Position numbers and translations under genes: made by a program. Shown here in pieces: positions 26,351 to 35,665 of a stretch of DNA of 64,000 nucleotides. The stretch lies in NCBI GenBank assembly GCA_900473915.1, contig UCNG01000010.1, positions 124,001 through 188,000 on the forward strand. Reading direction: 5' to 3'. Positions within the stretch are counted from its first letter, which is position 1. Each line of letters begins with the position of its first letter. This DNA comes from Hyphomicrobiales bacterium. GTDB lineage: Bacteria; Pseudomonadota; Alphaproteobacteria; Rhizobiales; Rhizobiaceae. A model generated the notes under the pieces. That model did no database searches. It was not told where the DNA came from and saw only the letters and a list, made by a program, of their open reading frames with translations.

Positions 26351-29300
26351 TCAGCGGAGGCGACCGCTTGCATGCGCAAGCATGGTGTAAACCTTGCCGG
26401 TATCCGACGTGAGATAGGTACGCGTCACCATGTTGTCACGGTCGTTGCGGGCCACATCTTCCAGCAAACGCTGGAAGTCATCCATGTAACGGTCAACCGC
26501 GCGGCGGAATTCACCATCCGTCTGATACTTGCGCTTGATATCGTCAAAGGTCTGCTGTCCCTTCAGCGTGTAGAGACGACGGGTAAAGACATTCCGTTCG
26601 CCACGGCGATAACGATCCCACAACTCTACCGAAGCTTCGTGATCGATCGCACGCGCAATATCGACAGAAAGCGAGTTCAGAGATTCTACAACATGGCTTG
26701 GCGAGCGGGGCGTTGCGGTCGGCTGAACCTTCGGCTGCGCCGCTTCTTCTTCTTCGCGGGATGCGCGGGCAAGAAGATCGGATACCCATCCACGTGGCTT
26801 TTCGGCCTGGGTAGTTGCCTGCGCAGGCTGAGCCTTCGGTGCCTCGAAGGTGCGCTGACGCACTGCAACATCTGCCGGTGCCTGAACAGGCGCCGGGCGA
26901 ACTGCTGCCGGTGCCGGACGCGAAACCGGACGGTCCGCACGGCTTTCACCGACATCCACCAGTCGGCCTGACTTGTTGACGATTTCCGCGAGTTCCTTGA
27001 GCGCGTTGATCTGTTCGCTCACGGCCTTGCGCATTGCTGTTGTCGTTTCCTTGGCTTCAGCAGGCATGTCGAGAACGCCGCGCTTCAGTTCGCCGCGGGT
27101 CGTGTTGAGTTCGTTGCGAATTTCGCTTGCGGTGCGGCGGATATCGTCGGTCGCAGCAGAGAACTTCTGTGCGGCCTGTTCCACGATTTCCGAAACGCTT
27201 TCGCGCATTTTCTCGGCAGACGTCCTTGTCTGGCCCTCGGCGCGCTGGAATGCGGACGTCACCAGTTCCTCGAAGGACTGCATCAGCTTTTCCACGCCTT
27301 CCGACTTCTCGACCAGACCGGATGCCAGTTTGTCGAGCGCCTGATGGCGATCTTCAAGCGTACTGACGAGGCCGTTCTGGGCCGTGTTGATCATGTCGGA
27401 AGCTGAGGAGAGAACCTTTCCATGCTCTTCGAAACGGTCGGCAATGTCTGCGATCTGCGACAGGGTGCTGTCGGAGAGTGCGCGCAACGTGCCGATATTG
27501 CTGTCGATCAGACCCGTGGAAGCCTGGAACATCTGCGCTGCACGATTCGTGTTCTCAACGAAGCTTGAAGTTGAGTCTACGAGACGACCGTCAATATCAG
27601 TGAGATTGCGCGTCGCGGCATCAATCAGCTTGCCCAGTTCGCCGTTCGACGCAGCAAGGCGGTCGATCAGCTCGCTGACATTATCGGAAAGACCCGTCTT
27701 GGCCTGCTGAACGGCGGCAATGGTTTCTGCCGTGCGGCTTGCAAGCGCGTTGACCAGAGCGGCATTTTCCGAGCGGAGCCTGTCGGTTGCGGCGTGGGTT
27801 GCTTCTTCAAGCTGTTGCGCCAGTCCGCGACCGCTGTCGGCAAGCCGCTGTACGAGCGGTTCTGCCGTATCGTTAAGGATTTTGGTGATTTCCTGCGAAC
27901 GGGCCGCGAGGACAGCATTGAGTTCGCGCGTGCGCTCTTCCAGCGTAACCGCCGTCGTATCGGTGACTTGGGCGATACGTGCCTCGACAGAACCCAGTTC
28001 CATCGTGATGCGCGAGCCAATGTCGCCCAGACGCGTTGCAATCGCATCGGCACGTTCCGCGAGGCGGGCTTCCGTGCCAGCGAGATTGTCGGCAACGCTG
28101 GCCGAGAAGGATTCGCTGTGACCTGCAAGCGTTTCGCTCGTCTTGGAAGCTGTATCCGCGATACGAGACTCGATGGTGCTGAGTTCACCGGTGAGGCGGC
28201 TTTCGATTGCCTCAAGACCGCTTGCGATGGCGCTGGCGCGTTCATTGAGGCGGGCTTCTGTGCCAGCCAGATTGTCAGCGACGCTGGCCGCAAAGGCTTC
28301 GCTATGACCGGCAAGCGTTTCGCTGGTTCTGCTCGCCGTGTTGGCAATACGGGCTTCGATCGAGCCAAGCTCGCCGGTGAGGCGGCTTTCGATCTCGCCG
28401 AGACGACCGGCAATCGCGTCGGCGCGGTCACCAAGGCGTGCTTCCGTGCCGGACAGGTTGTCGATCAGGCGGGCGCTGAATGCCTCGCCAAAACCGTCCA
28501 GAGCTTCGCCAGCCTTGGCGGCTTCAGCCGAAAGCGTGCTTGCTGCCTCGCCAATCTTCTCACGCAGCGTGCCTGCAACGACACCAGCACTTTGTTCGAG
28601 CGCCCGGCGGACATTGTCGACACCGATAGCGAGTGCCTTTTCCATCGTTTGCGTGCGCTCTTCGATAATGCCGGTCTGGCCTTCGAATGCACGGCTGATG
28701 GTTGAGCTGCTGTCAGCAATCGCATTGTGCAGATTGGACGTGCGCTGTTCAAGAATATCGCCGTGATTCTGCAGTGTCTGGCTGAGCGAGGCAGTGCTTT
28801 CACTCAGCGTTGCGCGGATTTCCGCTGCACGGGTTTCTATCGTGCGCTCATGACCGTCCAGAATGCCGGCGAGGGCATTGTTGTGATCGTTCAAGACGGT
28901 GTGGAGGCCGTTGGTGCGTTCTTCGACCTGGCGAACATGTTCACCCAGAGCGGCGACGAAGGCATCGCGACCGGCACCGATGGATTCGGTCATGCTGCTT
29001 GCGCGTTCGTCAAGAATGCGTGCAAGCGTCTCCTGGTTGTCGGCAATGAGTGCCTGCAATGCATTAACGCGTTCATCGAAAGTGCGCGCCAGAACTTCAC
29101 GATTTTCGTTGAAGTTATCGCGCATTGCGGCGGCGCGCTCATCCATCAGCTGAGCGAGCATGGCCTGATTGCCTGCGATGACCCCATGAAGTGCGGTCGC
29201 GCGCTCTTCCAAGGAGTTGGCGTGGTCTGCGAAGCTCGCATTGAGCAATGCGGAGTGACTTTCCATTGTCTGGCGGAGCGCGTTTGTCCGCTCTTCCAGA

Positions 29301-31201
29301 ATTGCCGCATGGTTATCGGCAACCGAATTGAGCGCCGATGCGCTGGCATTCACGGCATTTTCAATGTCGCTCGTGCGGGCGGCAAGCGTATCGGCATGGC
29401 CGCGGATAACAGCAGAAACACGCTCGGTCTCGCCTTCCAGCGAAGCAGCCAGAGTATCGCGGCTTTCGGCCAGCTTGCCTGCGAAAGCATCAGCCTTTTC
29501 GCCAAGAATGTTGCCGACGCTTTCACCGATGGACGTCAGGTCTTCGCCGATCTTTGTCTTGGTTTCATCGATCATCGCGCTCAAGGACGTGCGGCCGCTG
29601 GAGAAGGTCTCAGCGATTTCACGGGTGCGAGCGATGAGATTTTCGTTGATCTGACGCGAGCGGGTCTCAAGGGCAGCATTGAGTTTTTCAGTGCTGCTGT
29701 CGAGGGCATGTGCACGGGCTTCGAACTCGGACAGAAGCGAGCGGCCACGTTCGGAGAGCGTGCTTTCGAGATTGGCGAGGCGGGTGTCGAATTCGCCGAC
29801 CATGGATTGGGTTGCATTGCCAAGCAGGCTGGCGATGCCAGTCGTACGCTCGTCAAGAGCTTCTGCGAGACGATCGGATACCGTGCGCGACTGTTCATCA
29901 AGCGTCGCGATCCGCGTATCGAGCAGATTCGCGAAAGCTTCGCCCGATGTCGTGATGCGCGAGCCGATGTCGCCCGTGCGGGTCTCGATGGCTTCGGCAA
30001 TGGCACCGCCGCTTTCATTGATGCTGCCGATCAGGCGTTCGCCCGATTCGGTGAGCAGGGTGCTCAACTGCTGCGAAGCCGACAGAACATTGTCGCGGAT
30101 GATGTTGGAAGCGCTCGAAAGCTCTTCCTTCAGCTGTTCATGTGCTCCGGAGATGGACGAGCGCACACGCTCGGCGTGGCTGACCACGGCTTCGCGTTCG
30201 TTGCCCAGATCGCTGACGAGCGAACGAATGCGAACCTCGTTGTCGCTATAGGCGCGCTCAAGCTGGTTGACTTCCGATTGAACGAGCGTTTCCAGCTCGA
30301 CTGCTCGCGCCAGGGTGCGCTCGATGCCTTCGTTCATGGCAGCGACTTCGCGGCGCACGGCTTGGCCAAGCGTCGAAACACGGTCGCCGGATACAGCTTC
30401 CGGCTGGAGCAGGCGCATGGCTGCTTCCGACATGCTGCGCGCGGCCATATGCATTTCCTGCGCACGCTTAACGAGTTGCGCGAAACCCCAGAACATGGCA
30501 ACCGGAAGAGCTACACCCGCAACCACACCGAGACCAGCAGGCGAGGTGAAGAAGTCCTTCGTGGCCTGCAGGCTCGAAAAGACATCAGGATTGATGGCCT
30601 TGCTCAGAGCAACGCCGCCAGCAGCCCAGAGCACGCTAATCGCGGTCGTGGTCCAGAACAGCTTCGACGAGTTTTCCGTCACGCGGCGTGGAGCTGCGAT
30701 GATTGCTTTTTCACTGCGGGAATCGTCGTTTGCAGGCGTGAAGGTAGAGGAGGCGACATTGGCAGCGGTCGCAATAGGCGCAGCGGAAACAGGCTTGCTG
30801 ACAGGTTCTGGCGCTGGCGTTGCGGCCTTGGAGGTATTGGCAGGCTTGTGCTGAGTATTGGCCGTTGCTTGCGCAATAGGTCCGGCGGCTTTCACAACAG
30901 GCGGAACTGGCGGTGCTGCAGGCGTCGCTATTACCGAGGCAGTGGTGATGGTGGCCACTTTCGCAGCCGCTTCCACTGGCGAAACAGCGGCCGGTTCGGC
31001 CGTTTTCGTCTTCTGCTCGGCAACCAGCTCTTCAGCCGCGCGCGAAATCTGCTCTTCCAGATCATCGACGGAGAAGCCTTCATCGAACGCACTCAAGTCC
31101 ATGTCGATATCAAGATCATCGCCGAAATCGATGTCGAGCGCTTGTTCCAGTGCCTTTTCAACCTCAAGGTCGAGCTTCTGTGCCTTGGATTTGGAAGCCA
31201 T
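26351..31201 (-). CDS. GPR/RgsE-like polar growth ring protein (giant coiled-coil, apolipoprotein-like)
   Basis: A 1616-residue protein. The N-terminus is acidic (about 20-55), followed by an Ala/Pro/Thr-rich linker (to about 175), two predicted transmembrane helices (about 181-200 and 221-243), and then about 1150 residues of continuous amphipathic helix. Between about residues 600 and 830 the helix has a 22-residue period (DERxxALxxLIxDNQExLARxL), as in apolipoproteins A-I/A-IV, and at 905-1090 a 62-residue unit is repeated three times. A conserved globular-looking C-terminus follows a basic proline-rich linker (about 1440-1510). This architecture matches GPR of Agrobacterium and RgsE of Sinorhizobium, large proteins that form a ring at the growing pole of Hyphomicrobiales. 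No enzymatic domain is seen. GAGG precedes the ATG. Confidence 0.85.
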   Translation of the reverse strand: MASKSKAQKLDLEVEKALEQALDIDFGDDLDIDMDLSAFDEGFSVDDLEEQISRAAEELVAEQKTKTAEPAAVSPVEAAAKVATITTASVIATPAAPPVPPVVKAAGPIAQATANTQHKPANTSKAATPAPEPVSKPVSAAPIATAANVASSTFTPANDDSRSEKAIIAAPRRVTENSSKLFWTTTAISVLWAAGGVALSKAINPDVFSSLQATKDFFTSPAGLGVVAGVALPVAMFWGFAQLVKRAQEMHMAARSMSEAAMRLLQPEAVSGDRVSTLGQAVRREVAAMNEGIERTLARAVELETLVQSEVNQLERAYSDNEVRIRSLVSDLGNEREAVVSHAERVRSSISGAHEQLKEELSSASNIIRDNVLSASQQLSTLLTESGERLIGSINESGGAIAEAIETRTGDIGSRITTSGEAFANLLDTRIATLDEQSRTVSDRLAEALDERTTGIASLLGNATQSMVGEFDTRLANLESTLSERGRSLLSEFEARAHALDSSTEKLNAALETRSRQINENLIARTREIAETFSSGRTSLSAMIDETKTKIGEDLTSIGESVGNILGEKADAFAGKLAESRDTLAASLEGETERVSAVIRGHADTLAARTSDIENAVNASASALNSVADNHAAILEERTNALRQTMESHSALLNASFADHANSLEERATALHGVIAGNQAMLAQLMDERAAAMRDNFNENREVLARTFDERVNALQALIADNQETLARILDERASSMTESIGAGRDAFVAALGEHVRQVEERTNGLHTVLNDHNNALAGILDGHERTIETRAAEIRATLSESTASLSQTLQNHGDILEQRTSNLHNAIADSSSTISRAFEGQTGIIEERTQTMEKALAIGVDNVRRALEQSAGVVAGTLREKIGEAASTLSAEAAKAGEALDGFGEAFSARLIDNLSGTEARLGDRADAIAGRLGEIESRLTGELGSIEARIANTASRTSETLAGHSEAFAASVADNLAGTEARLNERASAIASGLEAIESRLTGELSTIESRIADTASKTSETLAGHSESFSASVADNLAGTEARLAERADAIATRLGDIGSRITMELGSVEARIAQVTDTTAVTLEERTRELNAVLAARSQEITKILNDTAEPLVQRLADSGRGLAQQLEEATHAATDRLRSENAALVNALASRTAETIAAVQQAKTGLSDNVSELIDRLAASNGELGKLIDAATRNLTDIDGRLVDSTSSFVENTNRAAQMFQASTGLIDSNIGTLRALSDSTLSQIADIADRFEEHGKVLSSASDMINTAQNGLVSTLEDRHQALDKLASGLVEKSEGVEKLMQSFEELVTSAFQRAEGQTRTSAEKMRESVSEIVEQAAQKFSAATDDIRRTASEIRNELNTTRGELKRGVLDMPAEAKETTTAMRKAVSEQINALKELAEIVNKSGRLVDVGESRADRPVSRPAPAAVRPAPVQAPADVAVRQRTFEAPKAQPAQATTQAEKPRGWVSDLLARASREEEEAAQPKVQPTATPRSPSHVVESLNSLSVDIARAIDHEASVELWDRYRRGERNVFTRRLYTLKGQQTFDDIKRKYQTDGEFRRAVDRYMDDFQRLLEDVARNDRDNMVTRTYLTSDTGKVYTMLAHASGRLR
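27932..28489 (-). repeat. Three tandem 186-bp (62-residue) repeats inside the GPR-like gene
   Basis: Residues 905-966, 967-1028 and 1029-1090 each run from an S/G-E-x-F start through DNLAGTEARL, IESRLTGEL and ETLAGH-type ends. The first two copies are close in sequence and the third diverges at its end. The in-frame repeat length suggests duplication of a helical module. Confidence 0.8.
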
Positions 31202-32151
<950 letters not shown>

Positions 32152-32152
<1 letters not shown>

Positions 32153-32251
32153 TGCATGTCTCCCAAAAGTGGGAACCGATTTTGGGACATGCATGAAAAC
32201 AAAAACTTAAAGCGCGTCATATGCGTAAGATAAAATGCAACGCGCTTTAAG
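32152..32251. repeat. Composite palindromic intergenic repeat (about 100 bp)
   Basis: Two hairpins in tandem. The first is ATGCATGTC-t-CCCAAAA paired with TTTTGGGACATGCAT (32152-32194, one bulge). The second is a perfect 12-bp pair, CTTAAAGCGCGT (32206-32217) and ACGCGCTTTAAG (32240-32251). The form resembles the short dispersed palindromic repeats of Brucella. It starts on the last base of the ferredoxin stop codon, so it could also end that transcript. A degenerate relative of the first half is at 39705-39731. Confidence 0.7.
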
Positions 32252-32345
32252 CCCAAAGAAAAGGTGATAGGTTGGGCGTTGAACCGCAGATCGACGTTGC
32301 AATTGTCGGTGCTGCGGACCTATCGCACATAATTTCAGGCCCGTT

Positions 32346-32966
32346 CTATTTGGATGCCTGCTGGGCGCGTTCAAGGCGGTAAGTCAACAAACGCGTGAAA
32401 CGATTTTCGAAATTGATCGTTTCGACCCGGTCAAACTGCTGCTGCTGCTTGTCATGCGCCTCCATGAGACGCGCGGTCACTTTATCTATGTCGGCCCGCA
32501 AAACCGCACAATCCGGGCGAGTACGCAAACCGCGTATTTTTCGTTCCATCTCGCTTGCGAAGCTGCGTGCGATGACGATATGGCTTTCTTCGTGACGGCG
32601 AATATCCTGCAACAGCGTATCCCAGATCAAAGCCAATTCCGGCGTTGCCTTGCGACGTTGTTTCCAGCGGGGCAGGGATACCTTCGCGTGAACATTTACA
32701 TAGACATCCTGCACCTTGCACGCCGTTCCTGGCGCGCGACCATAGCGCACTTTGGCATCGAAACGGATTTCGGCAGCACCCGGATGATGTTGACCAGTTT
32801 TTTTTAGGAAAGGCCCGTTACGGGAAAGAGCCTTGTCGAGGTCGGCTGCTGTTTTACCGCTCACGGTATAATAGTTGAATTTGCGAAAAATCGCTGCTGC
32901 TTCTGCCTGCGGGGTCAAGAGAGAAAGAATTGCACTGAGAGCCAGAACCTTCTTCTTTAAATTCAT
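32346..32966 (-). CDS. Exported DUF922-family putative zinc protease
   Basis: A 206-residue protein with a signal peptide (KKKVLALSAILSLLTPQAEA) and a zincin-type motif HEESH in the middle (RHEESHIVIARSF), with conserved Cys at CKVQ and CAVL. DUF922 proteins are predicted secreted Zn-dependent proteases; activity is inferred only. The ATG at 32966 (MNLKKKVLAL) gives a proper signal peptide; an upstream in-frame start would add 22 residues in front of it. The gene is divergent from folP. Confidence 0.85.
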   Translation of the reverse strand: MNLKKKVLALSAILSLLTPQAEAAAIFRKFNYYTVSGKTAADLDKALSRNGPFLKKTGQHHPGAAEIRFDAKVRYGRAPGTACKVQDVYVNVHAKVSLPRWKQRRKATPELALIWDTLLQDIRRHEESHIVIARSFASEMERKIRGLRTRPDCAVLRADIDKVTARLMEAHDKQQQQFDRVETINFENRFTRLLTYRLERAQQASK

Positions 32967-33072
32967 GTCCTGACACCTCTTTCTAAAACCGGTAAGAAAT
33001 TCGCTTTTTTCTGCCGCGAGCATGGCATGCAATCGTCAAGAGAACTATAACGCCTCCGACAAAATGACTTTA

Positions 33073-33096
33073 GGCGAGGTTGGTTGCAACCTCGCC
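33073..33096. repeat. Perfect 10-bp hairpin upstream of folP
   Basis: GGCGAGGTTG and CAACCTCGCC flank a GTTG loop. It lies 42 nt before the preferred folP start at 33138. There is no T-run. It could be an operator, a leader structure or the end of an unseen transcript. Confidence 0.5.
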
Positions 33097-33137
33097 ACGA
33101 TCTAATGCCCGAAGAATTGGCACAGGAACATTTCGCT

Positions 33138-33986
33138 ATGACGAAAGAATGGCATCTTGCTCACGGACGAAGTCTCCGATTAGGCGACAAGTCAGTGATC
33201 ATGGGCATATTGAATGTCACGCCAGATTCTTTTTCTGATGGCGGCCATCATAACGATCTGGAGAAGGCCGTTGAAGCGGCGGGGCAGATGCTCGCTGATG
33301 GCGCGACAATCATCGATGTGGGAGGGGAATCGACCCGCCCCGGAGCTGCTGCCGTTGATGCCGAAACGGAAATCTCTCGTGTCGTTCCTGTCATCGAGGC
33401 GTTGGCAAAGAAATACGATTGCATCATTTCCGTCGATACTTACCGCGCGGCGACCGCGCAGGCTGCTGTCAATGCCGGAGCACATATCGTCAATGACGTC
33501 TGGGGACTCCAGCGTGAACCGGAAATTGCTCATGTGGCCAAAAAGACCGGCGCAGGATTGGTCATCATGCACACCAGCAGGGACCGGCTGGTTCTCGCCG
33601 ATGTAATCGAAGATCAGTTCTCGTTCCTGAATATTTCGCTGGACATAGCGCGCAAGGCCGGCATCGACCCGTCCCATATCGTGCTCGATCCCGGTTTCGG
33701 TTTCGGCAAGAACAAGGATGAGGATGTTGCGCTGTTGGCCAGAGCGGATGAACTACAGAAAATCGAATTTCCGTTGCTGGTCGGCACATCGCGCAAACGT
33801 TTCATCGGCGGCATGACCGGCAGGGAAAATCCACTCGACCGTGACATAGGAACAGCGGCAACGTCGGTCGCATTGCGTTTGGCCGGTGCCGACATCTTCC
33901 GTGTTCACAATGTCGCTTTTAATAGAGATGCACTTGCCGTTGCAGATGATATCCTGCAATCCCGACGCAGTGAAAACAGAAAGTGA
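33138..33986 (+). CDS. folP: Dihydropteroate synthase
   Basis: Joins p-aminobenzoate to the pterin pyrophosphate; the target of sulfonamides. The 282-residue TIM-barrel has the two family signatures MGILNVTPDSFSDGG and the pterin-site DVGGESTRPGA, plus GTSRKRF near the end. The ATG at 33138 (MTKEWHLAHGRSL) has AGGA upstream; an ATG at 33105 would add 11 residues and lacks a site. It heads the operon folP-folB-folK, with folB 4 nt after its stop. Confidence 0.95.
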   Translation: MTKEWHLAHGRSLRLGDKSVIMGILNVTPDSFSDGGHHNDLEKAVEAAGQMLADGATIIDVGGESTRPGAAAVDAETEISRVVPVIEALAKKYDCIISVDTYRAATAQAAVNAGAHIVNDVWGLQREPEIAHVAKKTGAGLVIMHTSRDRLVLADVIEDQFSFLNISLDIARKAGIDPSHIVLDPGFGFGKNKDEDVALLARADELQKIEFPLLVGTSRKRFIGGMTGRENPLDRDIGTAATSVALRLAGADIFRVHNVAFNRDALAVADDILQSRRSENRK

Positions 33987-33990
33987 AGCC

Positions 33991-34350
33991 GTGTACACGA
34001 TCCGAATGATGAATTGCGCATTTTTCGCGCACCACGGCGTTTTCGATGAAGAGCACAAGCTGGGACAGCGCTTTTACGTCGACGCCATTCTGGATGTCGA
34101 TCCGGGAAACGCGCTGGAAAATGACGATATCGAGGGAACCGTACATTACGGTATCGCTTTCGCCGTCATTCAGGATATCGTCACAGGCCGTCAGCGCTAT
34201 TTGATCGAGACGCTGGCTCTTGATGTCGCCAAGGCACTGGCTGCCCGGTTCCCGCAGGTAAAGCGCGCTGAAATTACTGTGCGCAAGCCGAACGCACCGG
34301 TTCCGGGTGTGCTGGATCATGTTGAAGTGACCGTGGTTTATCCGCAGTGA
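33991..34350 (+). CDS. folB: Dihydroneopterin aldolase
   Basis: Converts dihydroneopterin to hydroxymethyldihydropterin. The 119-residue T-fold protein has the family's ANHGVF-type start (FFAHHGVFDEEHKLGQRFYVDA), the catalytic Glu22-type position in EEHKLGQ, and the C-terminal KPNAPVPGVLDHVEVTV. The likely start is the GTG at 33991 (VYTIRMMNCAFF); ATGs at 34006 and 34009 are alternatives. It overlaps folK by 4 nt (GTGA). Confidence 0.93.
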   Translation: MYTIRMMNCAFFAHHGVFDEEHKLGQRFYVDAILDVDPGNALENDDIEGTVHYGIAFAVIQDIVTGRQRYLIETLALDVAKALAARFPQVKRAEITVRKPNAPVPGVLDHVEVTVVYPQ

Positions 34351-34877
34351 CCACAGACAGACATTATCGCGCCTGGCTGGGGCTCGGCGGAAATATCGAC
34401 GATCCGGTTGCTTCGATGGGTAAGGCCCTGCGCATCCTGAACGAACGAGCAGACACGAATATCGTCGCAGTTTCGCCGGTTTATCGCACGCCGCCATGGG
34501 GAAAGACGGACCAGGCGTGGTTTCACAATGCCTGCGCTGAAATCGAAACTGCGTTGCAGCCTTTGGATCTGATTGCGATCTGCCTCGACGTTGAGCGTTC
34601 CTTAAAGCGCGTCAGGCTCGAGCGATGGGGGCCACGCATTATCGATATCGACATATTGGCAATGCAGGACGATGCCGGACAAGCCATTAACATGGCAGAC
34701 GCCAAGCTTGAGTTACCGCATCCGCGCATGCACGAACGGGCTTTCGTTCTGGTGCCTTTGAACGATATTGCACCGAGCCTTGAAATTGCGGGCCAGTCTG
34801 TTGCAGCCTGGAAAGCGAGGATCGAGCAATCCGGAATAGAAAAAGCCCGCACGGATGCGGGCTGGTGGCACGAATAG
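34347..34877 (+). CDS. folK: 2-amino-4-hydroxy-6-hydroxymethyldihydropteridine pyrophosphokinase
   Basis: Pyrophosphorylates the pterin before FolP acts, so folP, folB and folK encode three consecutive-pathway enzymes. The 176-residue protein has LGLGGNIDDPVASM at the start, SPVYRTPPWGKTDQAWFHNAC, and the signature RWGPRIIDIDI. The start is a GTG inside the folB stop (GTGA), a standard coupled arrangement. Its 3' end carries, on the opposite strand, the terminator of the convergent gene at 34886. Confidence 0.95.
   Translation: MTTDRHYRAWLGLGGNIDDPVASMGKALRILNERADTNIVAVSPVYRTPPWGKTDQAWFHNACAEIETALQPLDLIAICLDVERSLKRVRLERWGPRIIDIDILAMQDDAGQAINMADAKLELPHPRMHERAFVLVPLNDIAPSLEIAGQSVAAWKARIEQSGIEKARTDAGWWHE
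34833..34863 (-). terminator. Terminator of the 34886-35419 gene, embedded in the folK coding sequence
   Basis: On the minus strand AGCCCGC-ATCCGT-GCGGGCT is followed directly by TTTTCTATTCC. It begins 22 nt after the minus-strand stop at 34886. The same bases code for the last residues of FolK on the plus strand. Confidence 0.75.
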
Positions 34878-34885
34878 ACTTCTTG

Positions 34886-35419
34886 TCAGTTCTTGGCGAT
34901 GCTGCCGACAGCGATATTATCGACGCGCTTGAGATTCATGCCGATGACGGGAACCAGTTCCTTGTCGACGCGAACGGAAACCGTCACATTCATCGTGTTC
35001 GGATCGGAGATGCGCGCGAGCATTGCGCCATTGAGCTGCTTGCGGTTCAGGCCGAAAACCACCTTGTTGCCGCTGACAGACCCAGATGTAACGTCGAGCC
35101 CTTTGCCTTCCGCGCCATCATTGAACTTGCCGGAATAAGCCGAACCAACACGCGTTACAGTAGCTTTCATTGGCTGCGAGAAGACGCCGACGCGGCAAGT
35201 GCCGTCCAGTGTCATTCCGATGTTTTCATCCGGTGTCGAGCCAGCAAGATTGCAGACAAACTTCGTGCCCTTGTATTTTCCAGCGACGATTTCACCCGGA
35301 CCTGACCATTGGCCTTCGATCGATTGAAAAAACTGCTTGTCCTTGTCGGCGGCCAGAACCGGCGCGGCGGAAAATGACACGGGCAGCAGCGTCAGGCAGG
35401 CGGCGATGCAATTCTTCAT
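34886..35419 (-). CDS. Exported conserved protein of unknown function
   Basis: A 177-residue protein with a signal peptide (CIAACLTLLPVSFSAAPVLA) and a beta-rich mature domain: GQWSGPGEIVAGKYKGTKFVC, one Cys pair (CNLAG, CRVG) that could form a disulfide, and SGSVSGNKVVFGLNRKQL. The composition suggests a periplasmic beta-barrel or sandwich of the kind common in rhizobia; I do not recognise a named family. It is convergent with folK. Confidence 0.75.
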   Translation of the reverse strand: MKNCIAACLTLLPVSFSAAPVLAADKDKQFFQSIEGQWSGPGEIVAGKYKGTKFVCNLAGSTPDENIGMTLDGTCRVGVFSQPMKATVTRVGSAYSGKFNDGAEGKGLDVTSGSVSGNKVVFGLNRKQLNGAMLARISDPNTMNVTVSVRVDKELVPVIGMNLKRVDNIAVGSIAKN

Positions 35420-35665
35420 ATTCAGCTCTGTCCCGGATTCACGACCTCAATCGGACGTCATTCCTAATCGTTGTTTTTCAGCATGTCACGACCAAAAGCC
35501 GGTCGTGCCTCGCAAACTGTCGGAAATTCCGACGCTGCCATAAGCCGGTCGATGGGGAAGGGCACGATTAGGAGAGTGTGCCGATACACCGGATCGCTCG
35601 ATTCTAGCGCAGATTTCTATCTGTCCATAATCGTCGCGAATGGTTAATGCTTCGGAAAGATGGCG

